Shown here one piece after another: positions 1-8,014 of a DNA stretch of 50,547 bases. The notes under the pieces were generated by a model that made no database searches, was not told the DNA's origin, and saw only the letters and a program-made list of their open reading frames with translations. Numbering within the stretch: position 1 is the first letter of the stretch; the number at the start of each line of letters is the position of its first letter. Made by a program: the position numbers and the translations under genes. Origin of the DNA: Pirellulales bacterium (GTDB lineage Bacteria; Planctomycetota; Planctomycetia; Pirellulales; JAEUIK01); NCBI GenBank assembly GCA_019745975.1, contig JAIESQ010000171.1, positions 1-50,547 of the forward strand, given 5' to 3'.

Positions 1-570
1 ACACGCCTGCGGCGGTCGGTGCCGGCCAGCCGTGGCACCCAAGGACTTAGGGCGTCACACAAAGATCATATAAATGACCATAATAATGGTTGACAAATAG
101 CCACCGGTTGCTACAATGCAGACCAGCCGCCACGCTACGGGGCCGCCCTGCGCGCCGTACCGTGGCACGGCCATCCTGGCCGTGATCCTACATGGGCTAG
201 AAGCCCACGCCACGGTTGCGTTCAGCGTCCGCGCGGGTGCCATGCCGCGCTTGTCGTGGGCATGCCTGCGATCGGTCCCCTGAAAACCGAACACTGAAAA
301 CCGAACACTGAACACATCAGGAGTAACCTGGCGCGCCAGCCTGCGCGCATCGGATCACACGGACCAGTCACGCTTCTTGCCCAAGGGCTTCGCGACGCAA
401 CGCGTCGTTTGTCAGAGTCGGGACCGAAGAGCTGCGTTCGCCCTGCGCGCCGAACCGTTAGCCGCAGAGCTTGCTCCGCGAGCTAGTGCGCTCGACGCGA
501 AATTGGAACCTCACGCATAGCTAGCGCGCGGGACAAGTCCCGCGGCTAACAAGCCGAGCTACGCGGTGAG
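1..570. other. Intergenic repeat mosaic, no gene recognised
   Basis: No convincing gene. Several short palindromes are visible. CACGGCCA-TCC-TGGCCGTG lies at 166-184, and GGGCT-AGA-AGCCC at 194-206. GCGGGAC-AA-GTCCCGC lies near 527-542. GTTAGCCGC near 468 is inverted as GCGGCTAAC near 541. The unit AAAACCGAACACTG is repeated in tandem within 280-313. The segment near 28-47 ends in a GTGGCACCC tail like that of the REP-like family elsewhere in the window. This reads as stacked remnants of dispersed palindromic elements. The 86-codon minus-strand frame across 55-315 lies over these repeats and looks spurious. Confidence 0.6.
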
Positions 571-741
571 AGTCTTGGATGCAAAACTTCCCTTGGACGC
601 AACTTGGACGCAAGCGCTCGACGATTTGCGTCCAAAAACAACTCGTGTCAACGAAAGGACTTAACTGCGTGTAACAGCCTCTTTGGACGCATTGGACGCA
701 AATTCCCGGACAATCTTATTCTGGGCCCCCCCAGATGACGG
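571..741 (-). repeat. GCGTCC-motif element, copy A
   Basis: About 170 bp that aligns along its whole length, in reverse orientation, with 26218-26390. On the plus strand TTGGACGCA occurs at 593-601, 604-612, 683-691 and 692-700. A variant TTGGATGCA lies at 575-583, and the inverted TTGCGTCCAA at 626-635. A GC-rich palindrome (TCTGGG..CCCAGA) lies at one end near 719-734. No protein is encoded convincingly. The element sits about 170 bp upstream of the secreted propeller gene at 911. Whether it is a structured RNA, a multi-site protein-binding region or a non-autonomous mobile element cannot be decided from one window. Confidence 0.8.
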
Positions 742-910
742 TTGGCGAAGCGTATTGGGGCGCGCCGTGTGTGAAGCGCTCCAGCGCGACCGGTATCCAG
801 GCTGCCAGGCCCGGCGCGATGGTCTGCTCCCCGCACGGTACAATCACACGCGCGCCCTACTCGCCATTCGCATTCACACAATTCAAGTGCCACGCCACAG
901 GTACACTGCA

Positions 911-2308
911 ATGCTGAAATCTGCGCGCCGAACTAACTTTGTGCCAGCGTCCCTACTGCTTGCGTCGGCATTGACTTGCGCCGCTGCCACACAGCATGCC
1001 ACGGCCGACGAGAACTGGCCGCAGTTCCGCGGCGCTCACTCCCTGGGGACCGCCGAGAACGACCGCCTGCCCGAGCGCTGGAGCGAAACCGAGAACGTCG
1101 CCTGGAAGCGCCCCATCCCGGGGCGCGGTTGGTCGTCCCCGATCGTTTGGGGCAATCGCGTGTTCCTCACCACCTGCGTTAACACGGCGGGGACCGAGGA
1201 GCCGGCCAAGGGTCTCTACTTCCGCGGCGAACGACCCACCCCTGAGTCGGTACACAAGTGGCTCGTCTATTGCCTCGACCTGGCGACGGGCGAAGTGCTC
1301 TGGGAGCGGCTCGCGCACGAAGGCGTGCCGGCCAGCTCCATTCACGTGAAGAACACGTTCGCCTCGGAAACGCCCGCCACGGATGGCCAGCGCATCTATG
1401 CGTACTTCGGCAATCTCGGAATCTTCTGCTATGACCTCGACGGCAACGCGCTGTGGTCAAAGCAGTTCGAGCCGCACAAGACACGAAATGGCTGGGGGAC
1501 CGCAGCATCCCCCATCGTCGCGGACGGTCGCGTCTACATCGTCGACGACAACGATGATGCCTCGTTCGTGGTAGCGCTCGATGCCGCAACGGGCAACGAA
1601 TTGTGGCGCGAAGCGCGCGACGAGAAATCGAATTGGGCGACGCCCTACGTCTGGCAGAACGACGTGCGCAGCGAGTTGATCACCCCCGGCACGAACAGGA
1701 TTCGTTCCTATGACCTGGACGGCAAGCTGCTGTGGGAGCTCGGCGGTATGTCGAGCATCGCCATTCCCACGCCCTTCTCAGGGTTTGGCATGCTCTATGT
1801 CTCGTCGGGCTACGTGATGGACAAGAAGAAGCCGATCTACGCCGTTCGGCCGGGAGCTAGCGGCGATATTTCGTTGTCGGAACAGGCCCCGAGCAATCCG
1901 TTCATCGCCTGGCATGTCGCCGATGGCGGGCCGTACAACACCAGCCCGTTGCTCTACGGCGACTACCTGTATGTGCTGCTCGATCGCGGCATGCTCAGTT
2001 GCTACGACGCTCACACCGGTGAGGCGAAATACGAGAAGCAGCGCTTGCCCAACGGCCGCGCGTTCACGGCGTCTCCCTGGGCCTATCGCGGCAAGATCTT
2101 CGCCTTGAACGAGTACGGCAGCACGTTCGTCGTCGAAGCCGGGCCCGAGTTCAAAGTGCTCTACAACAACGATCTGGCCAGCGAGCCGATGTGCATGGCG
2201 ACGCCGGCGATTGCGGGCGACCGGCTATTGCTGCGAACTGCAGCGGAGTTGTACTGCTTCCGAGAGGGAGCGACGCCAAGCGCGCCGCCAGCAGGCACAT
2301 CGCAGTAG
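911..2308 (+). CDS. Secreted PQQ-type beta-propeller repeat protein
   Basis: A 465-residue exported protein. The open frame extends upstream to 683, but that part runs through repeat DNA. The ATG at 911 begins a good signal peptide (basic MLKSARR, hydrophobic LLLASALTCAAA, cleavage near ATADE). The mature protein has repeated strand motifs of the PQQ/WD-like propeller: ENWPQFRG at the N-terminus, then several units with 'D..TG..LW' cores such as DLATGEVLW, DAATGNELW and DLDGKLLW. The ENWPQFRG opening is typical of planctomycete outer-membrane-assembly-BamB-like proteins of unknown role. No catalytic residues can be assigned, and a quinone cofactor is not implied. It is monocistronic and is followed by the fur-like gene with its own promoter-like sequence. 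Confidence 0.85.
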   Translation: MLKSARRTNFVPASLLLASALTCAAATQHATADENWPQFRGAHSLGTAENDRLPERWSETENVAWKRPIPGRGWSSPIVWGNRVFLTTCVNTAGTEEPAKGLYFRGERPTPESVHKWLVYCLDLATGEVLWERLAHEGVPASSIHVKNTFASETPATDGQRIYAYFGNLGIFCYDLDGNALWSKQFEPHKTRNGWGTAASPIVADGRVYIVDDNDDASFVVALDAATGNELWREARDEKSNWATPYVWQNDVRSELITPGTNRIRSYDLDGKLLWELGGMSSIAIPTPFSGFGMLYVSSGYVMDKKKPIYAVRPGASGDISLSEQAPSNPFIAWHVADGGPYNTSPLLYGDYLYVLLDRGMLSCYDAHTGEAKYEKQRLPNGRAFTASPWAYRGKIFALNEYGSTFVVEAGPEFKVLYNNDLASEPMCMATPAIAGDRLLLRTAAELYCFREGATPSAPPAGTSQ

Positions 2309-2356
2309 TAAGCAGATGGAAACGACAGCCGCGGCACGACGATCGGGGGACGAATC

Positions 2357-2384
2357 TTGCCTAGCGGATTTCGTTTGGTAGAAT
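2357..2384 (+). promoter_or_regulatory. Promoter-like sequence with half Fur-box similarity upstream of fur-like gene
   Basis: TTGCCT at 2357 and TAGAAT at 2379 are separated by 16 bp, a sigma70-like arrangement 117 bp upstream of the ATG at 2501. The -10 overlaps AATCATTAT (2382-2390), which matches nine consecutive bases of the classical Fur box right half. This suggests autoregulation. It is seen by eye only, and planctomycete Fur boxes are not well defined. Confidence 0.35.
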
Positions 2385-2500
2385 CATTATTGGTATTGTT
2401 GAGAACCTATTTGGCTATTTAGACTTTCGATTGCTCCTCGATTTTTTCTCGGGCAGCCGTCTCATTAATCGGCCGGCTTCGGCCCCCCTGCGTGGAACAC

Positions 2501-3001
2501 ATGTCGGAATCGTTCGCACTCGAAGAGGTCCAGGTCGCGCTCTCGCCGCTCGAGCGGTTCGAGGAATTCCTGCAGAGCCGGGGTAAGCGGGTGACGCAGC
2601 AGCGGCGGATTATTGTCGAGCACGTCTTCGCCGGACACGAGCATTTCGACGCCGACGCCCTGGTGTCGCAAGTCCAGCAGCAGGATGCCACGCGGCGCGT
2701 CAGCCGGCCGACCGTCTATCGCACGCTCAGCGAGCTCGTCGAAGCCGGGCTACTGCGCAAGATGACCCTCGGTACGCGCAGCGTGTACGAGCACGACTAC
2801 GGCTATCCGCAGCACGATCACCTCTACTGCCAGCAGTGCGAAAAGCTGATCGAGTTTCACAGCGACGAGGTACGCGAGATTTGTGATGCCGTCGCGCGGC
2901 AGCATCAATTCCGCGTGGCTGGCCATCGCCTGATCGTGCTGGGGACGTGTCCCGAGTGTTCGCGCCCGCGCCGTCCGAAGCGGCGGCTCGACCTGGTTTG
3001 A
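2501..3001 (+). CDS. Fur-family metalloregulatory transcription factor
   Basis: A 166-residue cytoplasmic repressor of the Fur/Zur/PerR family. The N-terminal winged helix includes GKRVTQQRRIIVEHVF and the recognition-helix signature SRPTVYRTLSELVEAGLL. The dimerisation/metal domain carries HDHLYCQQCEKLIEF and a second Cys pair CPEC near the C-terminus, giving the CxxC...CxxC structural zinc site, plus the His-rich metal site. The protein ends in a basic RPRRPKRRLD tail. A GTG at 2492 is in frame, three codons earlier; I chose ATG 2501 without a strong ribosome-binding site for either. Which metal it senses cannot be read from sequence. It stands alone between convergent or unrelated genes, so its targets are unknown. 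Confidence 0.93.
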   Translation: MSESFALEEVQVALSPLERFEEFLQSRGKRVTQQRRIIVEHVFAGHEHFDADALVSQVQQQDATRRVSRPTVYRTLSELVEAGLLRKMTLGTRSVYEHDYGYPQHDHLYCQQCEKLIEFHSDEVREICDAVARQHQFRVAGHRLIVLGTCPECSRPRRPKRRLDLV

Positions 3002-3044
3002 AATCGGATCGAGCTGGAGGTCAACCGCCCACGCCGCTTGGCGA

Positions 3045-4931
3045 CTAGCGGCGGATTTCCTGGCCGGCGACCGGCTCGAGGAAGCAACGCCGCATGCGAT
3101 CGATGAACGGGTCGCCATGCGAGACTTCGCGGGCGAAGGTGCTCAGTTCGTCGAGCCGCAGGTTCCACAAGCGGGCGGTGCGGTCGTCGCCGGCCGTGAC
3201 CAGCCAGTGATTGTCGGAGCTGACCGCCAGACATTGCACCGCGCCGGAGTGGCCGCGCAGAATAATCGGCCAGGATGCAGCGGCTGGGTTCGTCAGGTCC
3301 CAGATTCGCGCCGTTTGGTCGAGACTGCCCGTTACCAAGCGGCGACTGTCGGGCGAAACCGCCAGCGTCTGAATCGAGGCCGTGTGCCCTTCAAGCACAT
3401 AGGCTTTCTCGCTCGGATCGGCGGCCGTCATGTCCCAAACACGCGCAGTTTTGTCTTCGCCCGCCGTGATCGCCCAATGGCCGTCGGGGCTGAACGCCAC
3501 GGCGCGAATCCAACCGTGGTGGCCGCCGAGCACGATTGACTCGCGGCTGGGATCGGCGACGCCCAGGTTCCAGAGTCGCGCCGTCGAGTCAAAGCTGCCT
3601 GTCAGCACCAAACGTCGATTCGGGGCGATCGCGACCGCCTGCACCGGTTCGGTATGACCAGCGAGCACGATGGCAGTCGAGCTCGGATCGGCGGCGTCGA
3701 GGTCCCAGACGCGTGCCGTGCGGTCGAAGCTGCCGGTGACCAGCCAGCGACTGTCGGGGCTGATCGCCGCAGCCTGGATCGATTCGTCGTGCCCGATGAG
3801 AACCCGGACGTTCGCGGCCGGATCGGCGGCCGTCAGGTCCCAGACGCGCGCCGTGTTTTGCTTAAGCGTGAAACCACCACTGGTGCTCACCAGCCAGCGC
3901 CCGTTGGGGCTGATCGTGACCGCGGTGATGCGACCTTCGTGGCCGCGCAGCACTGAGACCGCGGTGGCGGGATTCTTGGCTTTCAGGTCCCACAAGCGCA
4001 CGGTGCCGTCGTAGCTTCCCGTCGCCAGCCAGCGGCCATCGGGGCTCATGGTGACGGCACTCAAGCGACTTTCATGGCCCGTGAGCACCACGGGAGCGGA
4101 CGACGGATACTGGGCGGTCAGATCCCACAATCGCGCCGTGCCGTCGTAGCTGGCTGTCACCAACATCCGCCCGTTGGCACTTACGACAACCGCCGAGACG
4201 CGATCCGTGTGGCCGGCCAACGGACGATCGTCGAGAGTCAGCAAGGCGTCGCGCAGCGATTGTTCGGCCGCGGGCAAGGGGGGCTCGGCGGCCTCCATGG
4301 CGATTGCAACCGCTTCGCTCGCCAAGGCCGCGCTACGCTGCGGGGCTGCGGGCAGGAGCTGCTGCGATTCCTCGCTGAGGCGCGTCGCCACGGCCACGCG
4401 CACGCGGCGCTCGGCGTCATTGCGCTCGGCGACGACATGTTCGCAGCGCTCGTCAGCCGCGGTGATCCGCGTCTCGGCTACCTTGAGTGTATCCGAGACG
4501 CGCCACGCCATGACGCCGCTGGCAAGTGCTCCGCCAACCAGGAGCATAATCGACGCCGCGAGCGCGAAGCTCGGGCGGTAGCGGAAAGGAGATGCAGGGT
4601 CGGCAGGTGGCAATTCGAGCTGCGGCCGGGCAAGCTCGCCGCGCGGCGGCTCGGCGATCCAGTGTGTCGTTCGCTCGTTGATGGGAGCAACCGGGCGGCG
4701 CACTCGCGTCGGCGGCACTGGTTCGGAATGCCGCGATTCGACATACCGCGAGTTGACCCCCACGCTTTCGGCGGAGAATCGCAGTTGGCATTCGCCGCAC
4801 GTGACCATGCGATCGGCGAAAAGTTGTGCCGGATCGATGGGAGAGCAGCAGAGCGGACACGACATCCGCAATGCGGCCGGCTGCGAAGGCAAGCCGACTA
4901 CCGAGAACTTCGACCTAGGCTTCGACGTCAT
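3045..4931 (-). CDS. Membrane-anchored WD40-repeat protein with N-terminal zinc ribbon
   Basis: A 628-residue protein. Residues ~25-50 hold a zinc-ribbon-like CPLC...CGEC pair. A single transmembrane helix lies near 120-145 (FALAASIMLLVGGALASGV). A short coiled region (AETRITAADERCEHVVAERNDAERRV) follows. Eight WD40 repeats follow to the C-terminus, each starting GH and ending in 'ARLWDL' or a close variant. The third repeat carries an insertion (GGFTLKQ). The repeats are predicted to form a propeller outside or inside the membrane; topology is not certain. In planctomycetes such zinc-ribbon/TM/WD40 layouts often accompany Ser/Thr kinases, but no kinase domain is present here. M23 (4865) is an alternative start. 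The partner is unknown. Confidence 0.85.
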   Translation of the reverse strand: MTSKPRSKFSVVGLPSQPAALRMSCPLCCSPIDPAQLFADRMVTCGECQLRFSAESVGVNSRYVESRHSEPVPPTRVRRPVAPINERTTHWIAEPPRGELARPQLELPPADPASPFRYRPSFALAASIMLLVGGALASGVMAWRVSDTLKVAETRITAADERCEHVVAERNDAERRVRVAVATRLSEESQQLLPAAPQRSAALASEAVAIAMEAAEPPLPAAEQSLRDALLTLDDRPLAGHTDRVSAVVVSANGRMLVTASYDGTARLWDLTAQYPSSAPVVLTGHESRLSAVTMSPDGRWLATGSYDGTVRLWDLKAKNPATAVSVLRGHEGRITAVTISPNGRWLVSTSGGFTLKQNTARVWDLTAADPAANVRVLIGHDESIQAAAISPDSRWLVTGSFDRTARVWDLDAADPSSTAIVLAGHTEPVQAVAIAPNRRLVLTGSFDSTARLWNLGVADPSRESIVLGGHHGWIRAVAFSPDGHWAITAGEDKTARVWDMTAADPSEKAYVLEGHTASIQTLAVSPDSRRLVTGSLDQTARIWDLTNPAAASWPIILRGHSGAVQCLAVSSDNHWLVTAGDDRTARLWNLRLDELSTFAREVSHGDPFIDRMRRCFLEPVAGQEIRR

Positions 4932-5732
4932 AAGTTAGCGCCCAACCAACGTATTGTGCGGAAGTGTGGGCCCGTTCGATGGGCCTTGTCCCACGTAATG
5001 CGTACCCCGTTCAAGCCAGCAAAACCCGCGTGCGCCGGATAACACTTACTACCTGAAATCGGCGCAACTTGGGGTCAACCATCCAAATTCGCCAGGGTGC
5101 AGCGTATTCGGCACATCCGATACCTGCTGGCGTGATCGGCACAAGCGTTACCGCTAGCGGTGCTATTGGCCGTACAGATTGTCCTGCTCACCAAGTTGGC
5201 GGCTTCGACTTTGTCTGTCGGCAAAGCGAGGCAACTGCCGGAGACAAATCGGCCCTCCTCGATCAAGGCGGCGTTGAACGCCAGTCTTCCGCTGGGAACG
5301 CACGGATCGCGCGAGGCGGCGCCAAATGAGAAAAAATGTTTTGGCGATTCTGCGGCAAATGGGTAGGCTGACGGCAGTCTGCTCCGCGGTTGCTCGCGGC
5401 GCAACAAGTGGTGCGCCGGCCCGCCGAGCCAATCTGGTCATAGGGTCGATCGATGCCGATCAAGCGTTCGCGCTCGTTGTGGTGGCGGCTCAGCCAATGG
5501 ACCCCTACCTGGAAACAACCCGTGCCGGCCTTTAGTGCCGTCTGGCAAGGCCATCAAGCCCACCAACAGGCGGCCCGGCGGAGGGAACTATACGATCAGC
5601 AGCGAATGCTCTTGCGGCGACGCCAACAACGTACGATGGCGCGCTCGCGGCTCGGCAACGGTTCGCGGCCCGACACCGCCGGCGTGGTGTAACAGCACGT
5701 CGAACGACCGACAGATCTCGCGATCCGCTGAG
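4932..5732. other. 800-bp intergenic region
   Basis: This lies between the 5' end of the WD40 gene and the 3' end of bioF. Overlapping short frames on both strands contradict each other and show no domain. The only one listed separately is the Arg/Gln-rich frame at 5453-5692. No clear terminator or repeat was recognised. Confidence 0.4.
5453..5692 (+). CDS. Possible small basic protein, unrecognised
   Basis: A 79-residue frame starting ATG, preceded by AGGG about seven bases upstream. It is rich in Trp near the start (SLWWRLSQWTPTW) and in Arg/Gln through a helix-like RRRELYDQQRMLLRRRQQR segment. It fits in the gap without overlapping bioF, whose 3' end is at 5733 on the other strand. I recognise no family, and it could be a chance frame in GC-rich DNA. 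Confidence 0.3.
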   Translation: MPIKRSRSLWWRLSQWTPTWKQPVPAFSAVWQGHQAHQQAARRRELYDQQRMLLRRRQQRTMARSRLGNGSRPDTAGVV

Positions 5733-6962
5733 CTAGTTGGCCAGTTCGCCCAACGCTGTGACCAGTCGAGCAAGCAAGTCGGGTGTGTGCGCGCACGAGA
5801 GACTGATGCGCAGGCGTGCCGTCCCTACAGGCACCGTTGGTGGACGAATCGCGGGGACCCAGAGTCCGCGCTCCGCCAATTGCGCTGCCAAGTCGAGCGC
5901 TTGTCGGCTGTCGCCGACGATTACCGGCACGATCGCACCCAGTGTCGGCTGTAAGTCGCCGACGCGCGAGCGATCGACCGCCGACAGCCGCCAACCGAGT
6001 ATCGACAGAGCGTCGGTCAGCCGCAGCAGATTGTCGTGCAGTTGAAGACGCCGCTGGGGCTCGGCGATTACGACATCGAGCGCCGCCATCGCGGCTGCCG
6101 CCGACGCTGGAGTTGCCGCGGTGGAGAAGACATAGGATCGCGCGCGGTTGGCCAGCCATTCGATCAATTTGGCCGATCCGGCAACAAAGCCTCCCGAAGA
6201 CCCGAGGGCCTTGCTCAAGGTCGCCACCCGCGCGGAGATTCGGCCTTCGACGCCCATTGCCTCGCAAACGCCGCGACCATTGGGACCGACTACACCCAAC
6301 GCATGGGCTTCGTCTACCAGGAGCATCGCGTCGTAGCGCTCGGCCAGGTCGCACAGCTCGGCAAGCCGCGGCGTCTGCCCATCCATGCTGAACAAGGAAT
6401 CGGTCACGATCAGACGGCGGCGAGCCATGCTCGACGGGGTCGCCGCGAGCTGCCGCTCGAGTTCTTCGAGATTATTGTGATCGTAGACTGAAACCGTCGC
6501 TCGCGACAACCGGCAACCGTCGATCAAGCTGGCATGGTTCAAGGCGTCGCTGAAGACGATGTCACCACGGCCGACCAGGGCTGCGATCGTACCCAGGTTC
6601 GCGGCGAAGCCCGTCGGAAGGACGAGCGCCGCTTCCGTTCCCATAAATTCGGCGAGCCGCGCTTCGAGCCGTGCGTGCGCCGCGTGTCGGCCAGTCACCA
6701 GTGGACTGGCGCCTGCTCCCCAGCCGTGCTCGCGGGCAGCGGCCTCGGCGGCAGCCACTACACGCGGGTGATCAGCCAGCCCCAAATAGTCGTTGCTGGC
6801 GAAGTTTACGTATTTGCGGCCATCGAACTCGATGTGCGCCGCATCGACGCGGCGGCCGACGCGGCGCTCGCGGCGCAGGGAATTGGCATCCAACTGCGCC
6901 AGGTCATCGTCGAGCCAGGCTAGCGGATCGAGTCTGGTCGCCACGTTTGAGTTGTCCTTCAT
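5733..6962 (-). CDS. bioF: 8-amino-7-oxononanoate synthase (biotin synthesis)
   Basis: A PLP enzyme of the alpha-oxoamine synthase family. It condenses pimeloyl-ACP/CoA with alanine to 8-amino-7-oxononanoate, the first dedicated ring step of biotin synthesis. Family landmarks in order are FASNDYLGL, the FSMDG loop, DEAHALGVVG (Asp for the PLP ring nitrogen), the Schiff-base lysine in TLSKALGSSGGF, and near the C-terminus WVPAIRPPTVP..TARLRI, which strongly matches BioF rather than KBL or ALAS. The frame is open to 7064 (443 codons), but ATG 6962 gives 409 residues, closer to the usual ~390, so I prefer it. No other bio gene is visible nearby. It is divergent from the epimerase-like gene at 7150. 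Confidence 0.9.
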   Translation of the reverse strand: MKDNSNVATRLDPLAWLDDDLAQLDANSLRRERRVGRRVDAAHIEFDGRKYVNFASNDYLGLADHPRVVAAAEAAAREHGWGAGASPLVTGRHAAHARLEARLAEFMGTEAALVLPTGFAANLGTIAALVGRGDIVFSDALNHASLIDGCRLSRATVSVYDHNNLEELERQLAATPSSMARRRLIVTDSLFSMDGQTPRLAELCDLAERYDAMLLVDEAHALGVVGPNGRGVCEAMGVEGRISARVATLSKALGSSGGFVAGSAKLIEWLANRARSYVFSTAATPASAAAAMAALDVVIAEPQRRLQLHDNLLRLTDALSILGWRLSAVDRSRVGDLQPTLGAIVPVIVGDSRQALDLAAQLAERGLWVPAIRPPTVPVGTARLRISLSCAHTPDLLARLVTALGELAN

Positions 6963-7149
6963 GTCCACAATCGTAGCAGGTTTGAGTGCGGTGCTCACAA
7001 GGGCGCGGATTCGGCGCCCGCCGTCGATCGGCTTGTCGGCCATCCTGTGCACGACAGGCCACACGAATTAAACTGGTCGGCTGCCCACCGCTCCGCTCCT
7101 GCCGATCTCACTTCGCAACGGACTGCGCTCCAAGGCCGCCCAGACGCTG

Positions 7150-8010
7150 ATGAAGCTCGCATTCAGCTCGAACGCTTATCTGCACTTTCCGCTCGAAGAG
7201 ACGCTTGCGCGCATCGCCGGTTTCGGCTACGCGGGTGTCGAAGTGCTGGCCGACGTGCCGCACGCCTGGCCCGCCGGGCTGCTGCCAGCGCGCCGCCGCG
7301 AAATTCGCGCCGCCATTGAAAGAAGCGGCTTGGCGATCTCGAACATCAATGCCTTTATGATGAATGCCGTGGCCGATCCGCGGCAGCCTTACTGGCATCC
7401 GGCCTGGACCGAACCGTACGCGCCGTATCGCGCGATCCGCCGCGAGCACACGATTCGCGCGCTCGAGCTGGCGCGCGACCTGGGCGCGCCGAATATCACC
7501 ACCGAGCCAGGCGGGCCGGCGTTTCCGGGCCGGTCGCGCGACGAAGCACTCGACCTCTTCTACGAAGAGCTGATGCCGTGTATTGATGCCGCGGCCCGCT
7601 GCAAGGTGCCGCTCTTGATCGAGCCCGAGCCCGACTTGCTGATCGAGCGCTGCGACGAGTATCTGGCGTTTATCGAGCGGATCGACAGCCCGTGGGTGGG
7701 GCTGAACTTTGATATTGGCCATGCCTTTTGCGTGGGTGAAGACCCGCAGGACTGGATCGCCCGCATGGCGCCGTATACCAGGCACTATCACTTCGAGGAC
7801 ATCGCGGCGACGCGCGTCCACAAACACTTGATTCCGGGGCGCGGGGCGATCGACTTTGTTGCCACACTGCGGGCAATCGCTGCCACGGGGTACGATGGTT
7901 GGATCACCGTCGAGTTGTATCCTTATATCAACGAGCCCGACGCGGCGGCCCGCGAAGCGTACGAATACATGACGTCGCTGGCGGCGCGGCTCGGCCTGGC
8001 ATGGAGCTAG
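7150..8010 (+). CDS. Sugar phosphate isomerase/epimerase-like TIM-barrel protein
   Basis: A 286-residue protein of the xylose isomerase-like / AP endonuclease family 2 TIM barrel. The N-terminus MKLAFSSNAY..FPLEETLARIAGFGYAGVEVL is the usual strand 1-helix 1 of the superfamily. Metal-binding candidates follow the fold: the Glu in LLIEPEPDL, the Asp/His pair in LNFDIGHAF, His in HYHFEDI, and the Glu in GWITVELYPYI. The substrate is unknown. The stop is only four bases before the UbiA gene start, so the two are almost certainly co-transcribed and probably act in one pathway. It resembles EboE only in fold; it is shorter and I do not see the EboE N-terminal signature. Cytoplasmic. Confidence 0.8.
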   Translation: MKLAFSSNAYLHFPLEETLARIAGFGYAGVEVLADVPHAWPAGLLPARRREIRAAIERSGLAISNINAFMMNAVADPRQPYWHPAWTEPYAPYRAIRREHTIRALELARDLGAPNITTEPGGPAFPGRSRDEALDLFYEELMPCIDAAARCKVPLLIEPEPDLLIERCDEYLAFIERIDSPWVGLNFDIGHAFCVGEDPQDWIARMAPYTRHYHFEDIAATRVHKHLIPGRGAIDFVATLRAIAATGYDGWITVELYPYINEPDAAAREAYEYMTSLAARLGLAWS

Positions 8011-8014
8011 CGAG

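Noticed and set aside
580-700. Considered as a CRISPR array because of repeated TTGGACGCA units
   Set aside because: The repeats are only 9-11 bp, irregularly spaced, occur in both orientations, and there are no cas genes.
683-910. N-terminal 76-codon extension of the propeller protein
   Set aside because: It lies partly in the GCGTCC element and has no coding character; a clean signal peptide begins at ATG 911.
4074-5042. Long plus-strand frame of 322 codons
   Set aside because: It is the reverse of the WD40 gene, which has clear domain content; the plus-strand translation has none.
5075-5407. 110-codon minus-strand frame in the gap before bioF
   Set aside because: No ribosome-binding site, no recognisable domain, and contradicted by other frames of similar length.
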